NCBI GenBank assembly: GCA_037349315.1
Contig: JBAIAC010000026.1
Location: 22,721,501-22,785,500 of the forward strand
Length of the DNA: 64,000 nt
DNA from: Chelydra serpentina
Lineage: Eukaryota; Chordata; Testudines; Chelydridae
Reading direction: 5' to 3'
Below, piece after piece: positions 57,486 through 64,000 of this stretch. The notes beneath the pieces were generated by a model. It saw nothing but the letters and a program-made list of their open reading frames with translations. It made no database searches and was not told the origin of the DNA. Both the position numbers and the translations under genes were made by a program. How positions within the stretch are numbered: position 1 is the first letter of the stretch; each line of letters begins with the position of its first letter.

Positions 57486-59740
57486 TAAATATTTTAATTA
57501 TATTAAGAAAATGTATTATATCTTTTATCTGAGCTCCTTCATGCAAGCCAATCTCAGAGTGGAAATTTCATGTGCCCTCTTCTCCTGTATATAGTAGAAA
57601 TTTGGAAATGCTCTTCATACAGAACACCTAGGCTGGCTGAATCTGAGAAGTCGAGGAGGAAAGCATGCTTGTGCCTGTGTGCTGCTTTGTGAAGTACTAC
57701 AGTAAATGAACTTCATTAACCCCAGCTCTCTGTCCTACATGTCCCCAGCCTCCATGTACCTACCCTGATTTGAACTTTCCCTGTGAATAGCATAATCACA
57801 TTGTTTAAAATCACGGAGAGATAAAAGTTTAGGCTGTCAGTGGCAGAGGTGCTGCAGTTGGTTGGTGTCTTGTATAGAACATTGCTTCACTGATGATTAG
57901 GCAAACATGTCTAAGAAAAGCAAATGAAAAGCAGAGATGTATCCCCTCAGGAGGGGGCAAAAGCCAGCCCATACAGTAGATGTGGTCTGCCCCCTTAGCT
58001 GAGATAACACATAACAGTGATAGCTTGCTCTCCAGGGATGGCAATAGCAGAACCTGCTGCACCTGCTTTTAATTTGTTGAGCTACAGGATTTTCAATATC
58101 TGTAGAAAAGAAAAGAAAAAATAAAATGCTGCTCTAAAATGCACCACATTAGAGTTTTTAATGTAGTAAGTAATTTAGTGGCAGTGGGGGGTACTATGGA
58201 CAAAACAAAGACAACACCACAGACAAATGATGTGCCCCCATGTTTCATTCCTACAAACCCAACTAGTAGGGCCTACTGCACCATTACTGACATATAATTT
58301 TATGCCTTGCCATGTACAATACTGATTTTATATCCATAGCCTTTTGTCACTCAATGAAAATTAGCATGTTAGACTAACTGAATATTAGCAATGACTGTTC
58401 TGTATGAAAGCCTGATCCTGCACATTGTTTATGTGTTCATCCCCCATGGAAGTACCATGATTTGTCCCAGTTAAAAAAAATAGTCGCTTCATGAGTTAAA
58501 AGCTATACACTGATAAGGATACATTGAATGAACTGTTCATAGGCACCCATGTGAATCTATGATCCATCAAAGGAACCTGAGCTGGTAGGCTCCCAGTCCT
58601 TGTTCCTGCCCCCATCTTTCCAAAAAGTGCAGTTACTGTACGGCTGCCTTAGTGTACTATGAACAGTAGCCCCCCACAACAGCTGAACCTATAAGAATGA
58701 TTCATCCAGAAGAGCCAGTCCATTGGATGAACTGAATTTGAATTTATTTACTCTGATTTCATTTTCTCAGAAATATCAGTATGTATGTTCTCCGCCCTGG
58801 CCACCCACAGATTTTTCCTGCTAATGGATATAGATTTGGGAGTCAGTAAGTGAATTCTGAAATTCTGTCCACATGCTACAATACTGAAAACTATGCTACG
58901 ACATACTAACCTTGGTCCTATTCAGAAAAGCACGTAAACACATGTTTAAAGTCCCACTGAAATCAATGGAACTTAAGCATAAGCATGGGTTTGAGTGCTC
59001 CCCAAAATAGTGATGGATTTAAGCAGGTGCTTAAGATCTCTCCTAAATCAGGGTTCCGAACAGTAAATATTTAAGACAGCAATCTGAAAAAACAACAAAG
59101 ACACTTACACCGATTTTGTTGCTGCATGTGAGTGGGGAATTATTGCAACAGGTTTGAAATTAGACTGTCAGGGATTTTGGGGCAGGAATCTCCTCTACGC
59201 TTATTATCCTGTAAAACTGCACTTTCGGGTGCAGTAAAAATAGTAATAATAATCTTAACTTTTGACTATTTGATTTCAAATTTTTAACATTGTGAACAAA
59301 CTAGTTTTATTCCATTTAATATCTCTAAGTTATTTTAAAAGGAAAAATAAAGGAAAAATCTGAAACTAATTGGCTTGCACATTTTACAGGCTCTGCAGAG
59401 ATTGCATATTCCTTAACTGTCGCTTACTTTGGTTGTGCATTTTACAAGCTCTAGATGCCTGTGAATGTTATGAATACCTCGCTCTGTAGCTACATGCCAT
59501 GCACCTGCCTCAACAGGTGGGAAAACTTGACGGGGCCCGCGGTGAAAGGGGGACAGCCCTAGCAGGGAGGGAAGGAGACATTGACTGAGGGACATCAGAT
59601 ATGTCCTCCCCCTGGGAATCTCTGGCATCCATTGGCCAGCTGAGGGGAAGGAGTGTGGATTGGCTAGCATTACCTAGCTCCCAGGCTTTAATCAGAACAG
59701 GAGCCATTTGCAGCCTCTTTCAGCTCTGTTCCAGCAGCCC
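57486..59740. other. no feature seen
   Basis: AT-rich DNA. Two overlapping minus-strand open frames at 59413-59707 have no recognisable domain. Confidence 0.5.
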
Positions 59741-59789
59741 CACCCTACCCACCTGAACTAGTAAGAGGAATCCGGCCTGACAGATGCTG

Positions 59790-59935
59790 TGAGTCTAGCT
59801 GATCACCCATTTGGGGGTCAGGAAGGAGTTTTGTCTCCTAGGGCGAACTGGCAGAGGACCGGCAAGTTTTTTGCCTTGCTTGCAGCAAGTACCTTCAATC
59901 CACAGTAGATTGCGTTGGAACACTATTAGTACCTA
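59790..59935. repeat. fragment of a LINE-like dispersed repeat
   Basis: GGGGGTCAGGAAGGAGTTTT, CTGGCAGAGGACCGGCAAGT and TTTTTTGCCTTGCTTGCAGC resemble a repeat common in turtle and bird genomes, often next to CR1 sequence. The limits are unclear. Confidence 0.4.
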
Positions 59936-60358
59936 AACAAGGTACTTGGTTGAATTATTAATTTGTTGCAGTTTGTGGCCAGTTTCCAATGAGGTTAAAA
60001 AGATAAAATGAATGGTTCCCAGAGATAAAAGACCTGGGATTTTTCTGAAGAGCCTTGGGCTCTTGAGATAGGTTCGTGGGCCAAGGCCAGAACCTTGTGG
60101 CTGAGGTCACCAGCCTTCTGGAGCATATCCCGAGTTATCCACGTAAATGCCTGGAAGAGAAGAGTATGGGTGATGAGTGTAGTGCTCCGCCCTTGTATTC
60201 AAATTTAACAAAAGTTGCAGCCTGCAGTTTAAAATCCATCCATGTGTCTGTCCTCATTTTGCTGCAGCGTCCCCATCAGTGGCCTTGTGGCGCTATAAAA
60301 GGGATGTAAGTTCAGAGCTAAGTGATTTGCTGCGCTTGCAAGATCCAGCACTTCTTGA

Positions 60359-60506
60359 CAGGGCCGGCTTTCAGCCGATGCCGCCGATTCCCTGGAATCG
60401 GGACCCGCTCTGGCGAGTTTTTTTTATTCCGACAAGTCTGCCGGGAGGGTGCAGGGCCCCGCCGTCGTTCTTTGCATAGGCCCCGCACCCACTAAAGCCG
60501 GCCCTG
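60359..60506. mobile_element. short hAT-type MITE
   Basis: The ends are CAGGGCCGGCTTTCA and, reversed at the right, CAGGGCCGGCTTTA. The flanks CTTCTTGA (60351-60358) and CTTTCTTGA (60507-60515) look like an 8-bp target duplication with one extra base. The core is GC-rich (GCCGATGCCGCCGATTCC) and non-coding. Confidence 0.72.
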
Positions 60507-60936
60507 CTTTCTTGATATGAAACTATTAAGACCCTCAGGTTTACAATTTCTTCCTGCTTTAGCAGCTAAGTGTAAATTTCTGTTAATAAACAGTGCTCCA
60601 GCTGTACCAGCATGTGTGCCACTATACTTTTAAAGGTGCTGGCCCTGATTCAACAAATAATTTAAATATGCTTAAAATCCATTGTCTTAAAGGAGCCTTA
60701 ACCTCATTCTTAAAATAAATTATGTGGTTAAGTGCTTTTGTAAATGAAATATGCTTTCAGGAATCAGGGTCTTGATCCTAACTTTGTGCCTGATTCAGCA
60801 AGTTCCTTAGGCATATACTTGACTTTTTAAGCGTGTATTTAAGTAACTTGTTGAATTGGGACTTTAAATGGGATTTGTGAGTGCTCATGACTTCACAGGA
60901 TCAACCCCCTAAATGCCTTACTAGAACTGCGATATT

Positions 60937-61212
60937 GCTACCCCCAAATGTTCAAAAATTGAACAGACTTCCAAAAGTCATGAGTTTGGCTTAAAAAGTG
61001 CAAGACATTAACAATAAATGGGTTAATTTGCCTTTTTGTTCTTAAGCTATTTGGGTTCATATTTGTAAGCTTTTCTCAACGAGTATGAGGACTAGATTTT
61101 TTTTTTTAAAAAGCTGAGATTCTTATGTAATCACATGACTCAAGGAGTTGGGGCTTTGAGAAAAATTTCAAATAATTAAAGACTTGCTATAAAATCATGA
61201 GTTGGCTTATTC
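60937..61212 (+). repeat. dispersed 300-bp repeat, copy C of three
   Basis: CCCCCAAATGTTCAAAAATT, CAAAAGTCATGAGTTTGGCT, AAAAAGCTGAGATTCTTATG and ATAAAATCATGAGTTGGC match copies A and B in order. Confidence 0.6.
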
Positions 61213-61604
61213 TGGCCAATTACTAAATGTAAATACACTACTATGTAATTTTTCATTGTGCCTGCTCAGTTCTGTATTTTCAAATATTCTGTTAAAATCA
61301 GTGTTTGCAAACTTAGCACAATACATACTGCTCACTGAGGTCCACTTACACAGCAGGTTTGCAGTTTCCCAGTTCAGCTTTTCTGAATTCATTTTTTGCC
61401 ACAAACTGGCAATGCTTGATTGAATTTATTTTACTCTTTACTAGTCCTCTGCGACAATAAAACTATCACTTGAAAATGATTCTTCAGAAATATGACACTT
61501 TAAGGAACTTTTGCAATTTGGTTCAGGGGTTATTTTCCTTTGATGCTTTTGAGCAGTGAAATCTTTTAACAGTGAAGTGCTCTTTTTTTAAGTGATGTGA
61601 TACA

Positions 61605-62240
61605 GCATGGCCAGAAGGCAGCAGGAGAGTGATCTAGGATGAGGAGAAGCCTTATTCCCTGTAGATTAATTAAAAGCACCTGAAGCCAATTAGAGCACCT
61701 GAAGCCAGTCACCTGATAAAATCCCCTTGCTTCAATCAGCCAGGTGAGGAGTTGGAGTAGAGTGGTGAGGAGTTGGAGCAGAGTGATTTGGTGGTGGAGC
61801 AGAGAGCAGTTTGGAGGAGTTGAATCAGAGTGGTTTGGTGGTGGAGCAGAGAGCAGTTTGGAGGAGTGAAGCAGAGGAGAGTTTTGAGAAGTGCTGCGGC
61901 AGGCTAAGAAGACCAAGACCCTAGGTAAAGGGACACCTGGCTTGTGCAGAGGGAAGGCAGGAAGCCCCACAAGCTGAAGGGCAGGAGAGGGAAGTAGCCC
62001 AGGGGAAAGAATCACTAGTATAAATTGTTTACCTGCTATCCTAGGGCCCCTGGGCTGGGACCCGGAGTAGAGAGCGGGCCCGGGTCCCTCCCTCTCCACT
62101 CCCCTTCTCTGGGATACTAGTGGGATAGCTGATATCCCAGTTCAGGGGCAAGAAATAGCACCCTGAACCCCCCCCCCCCCCCCCCCCAAGAAGAGAAAGC
62201 GCGGGACCCATCATAGTAGTGCCAGCAATTTGCCACAGTG
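61605..62240 (+). repeat. LTR-like or leader region with tandem repeats
   Basis: A GA-rich block. GGAGGAGTTG and GGTGGTGGAGCAGAGAGCAG recur two to three times at 61745-61875. The segment ends in a GC-rich stretch (GGGCCCGGGTCCCTCCCTCT) and GCGCGGGACCCATCATAG. It has a TATA-like TGATAAAATCCCC near 61712. The 177-codon minus-strand frame across it (61566-62099) follows the composition and is not a gene. It is probably part of an LTR element, but I could not find both ends. Confidence 0.4.
62168..62187. repeat. poly-C tract
   Basis: A run of about 20 C residues. Its length is likely to be unreliable in the assembly. Confidence 0.9.
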
Positions 62241-64000
62241 AAAACGTGTTACAAGTACACTGACCCATAAAGAGAAACATAGACATACTAGAATAGCATG
62301 TCTTTGCAGAGTCCTAGATCTCTCAAGGTGGGTACTCAAAGTTGGTGACTGGTTTTGGAAATGCTTGATTTTGCCCTTGTACTTCATTTTCCTCATCTAT
62401 AAAATAGAGAGAATGATCTTTATGGACCTTAAAAGAAAGCTATGCCGATTAAATAGTTAACGTTTGCTAAATACCCTGAAAATGGAAGTGCTAGATCAAA
62501 GCTAAGTATTATTATGTTTGTGTAAATGTCCACATGTGACAAGAGGAGACTGGATCCCCTATAACTGTTAATAACTAGAACAGATTGTATTTGTCCCTCT
62601 AGTTCTCAACTATACTGTGCAATCTAAGTACAGTACAGCCTATTCACAAGCAACTTCAGTGAAATGTGACGGCTAAACTGATTTAAGTTATGTGGGTAAT
62701 AAAGGATTAACTCTCTTCATACGCAGTTGTTTTAAATTAATTTAGGGCCTGATCCCGTGAAGCGCTGACAACCTCAATTCTCATTGACTTGAGAGAGCTC
62801 AGCACCTTTTAAGACTGGGCCCCTAATCTTTTGTTGGGAACATAAGAACTATAGCAGGAGACATTCCATCTGTATGTTCTTACAGTATGTACAGGATTTT
62901 GATACCTTTGTATTATTCAGTTTAAATCTTAATGTGTTGCTAGGTAACTAGCCATGTCCACAATGAAAAAACATCTAGACGTTTTGTCCTCCTGGTCTTT
63001 GGCAGAGTTGTACCTATCAGTGACAAATTGTTTTATTATAACAGCATTTGCCAGTACTTTTGTAATAAGAGATTGGTCAGCTTTTTCTCCACTATTTTAA
63101 TTATACCATCAAAATAAAAAATTAATTCCAAGCTGAAATCTTGGCATTTGAGGACACAGCTCAGAACCAGATATTTCTTTAATCTATTTTCAAAAATATC
63201 AGTCTGGTTATTTTAATTTACTGTAATCTAAACAAAATATTTATAAATTTAAGCAAATTTGACTGCTTTCTGCTCTTTTGTAGAGGATAACTTCTGTTTT
63301 AGAAAGATTTTTTGGGGGTAAATTAGTTTTCTTTATGAGCCAATTGCTTTTTAATTTTCAAAAGAAATATTAAGGTGTCTGAGATTCTGAAGTTTAAAAA
63401 CACTTACTAGAGTTCAGGTTCAGCAACTATGTTTTAAAAGGATCTTACTACACTCAGTATTGGTGGTGATGATATTTTTTATTTTCATTCTTTCATTTTG
63501 CTGTTTACTGTTTATATCTAATAGGTATTTATGCCACTTAATACACGTGCATTATCATGTCTCTCTCAAAGTTCATATCAAGTCAAGGCAGCAGTTAAGA
63601 AGTAGACATTCTTTGCATTATTCTTTATGTACTTTCAGAGCATAAACGCTGAAATCTGGGATGCCTACACAATTTAAAAACAGCAGTAAAACAAGACTGG
63701 GCCCCAGATGCCCAGGAAATAAGCCACTCTGTCAAAATAAACCCTATAGGCTGGAAAAATAAAAAAACTTGAGAGGAATAGCTGCTGAATTGGGAGGAAA
63801 AACTAGTCAAAGATAAGATGGCCTATACTGAAAGGTTTTCCAACCAAGCTCCCAAGAGAGCTATAAAGGAATTCTAGGGTCATATTCAGAGAGGGAGTTC
63901 CATTCCTCCAATTTCGTTCTTCCTGTTCCATTCCTTGCTTATCCTTAACAAAACCTGATTATTTGGGCTTTGTGTGGAAAGGGAAGAATTTTCACCGTAT
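62241..64000. other. AT-rich DNA, no feature seen
   Basis: No exon 1 of SLC7A10, CpG island or neighbouring gene is visible up to the window end. Confidence 0.5.

Noticed and set aside
61566..62099. 177-codon minus-strand open frame
   Set aside because: It lies in GA-rich tandem repeats and an LTR-like block; the peptide is low-complexity with no domain.

Overview
The window is vertebrate nuclear DNA from a reptile, most probably a hidden-necked (cryptodiran) turtle. The evidence is three copies of a tRNA-derived SINE with clear A and B boxes and a CR1-like tail (the cryptodiran pol III SINE type), young and old CR1 LINE pieces, many short terminal-inverted-repeat elements starting with forms of GTCTACACTA, and amniote MIR-type SINEs. 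Long introns, AT-rich non-coding sequence and no operon-like gene packing fit this.

The only protein gene I can support is on the minus strand. It is SLC7A10, encoding asc-1, the sodium-independent small neutral amino acid and D-serine exchanger that pairs with 4F2hc (SLC3A2). Ten coding exons (mammalian exons 2-11) lie between 33037 and 8205. All junction phases agree, and together they encode 472 residues, essentially the whole protein after the N-terminal exon. Exon 1 (cytosolic N-terminus and start of TM1) was not found and should lie beyond 64000, so intron 1 is probably longer than 31 kb. Intron 5 uses a GC-AG donor, intron 6 is only 91 nt, and a 22-bp tandem duplication overlaps the stop codon in the last exon.

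Layout: 1-8015 is 3' flanking DNA rich in transposon remnants. 8205-33037 is the gene body, with its largest visible intron (10.6 kb) at 22265-32832. 33038-64000 is upstream/intron-1 DNA made almost wholly of repeats: hAT elements (one nested in a SINE with a perfect 8-bp target duplication), a solo LTR with TG...CA ends, a 5-bp target duplication and a six-unit 50-bp minisatellite, CR1 pieces, MITEs, MIRs and microsatellites.

The most unusual structure is a dispersed family of short insertions (400-502, 23907-24097, 31337-31507, 35002-35105, 41640-41844). Each shares a head containing GTAGCCGTGTTAG or a near match, each is flanked by a 9-16 bp target-site duplication, and each has its body copied back in inverted orientation. 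Two form near-perfect 150-170 bp palindromes. This looks like a retroposon that repeatedly integrates as a fold-back. No cellular RNA gene, CRISPR array or bacterial-type feature is present.
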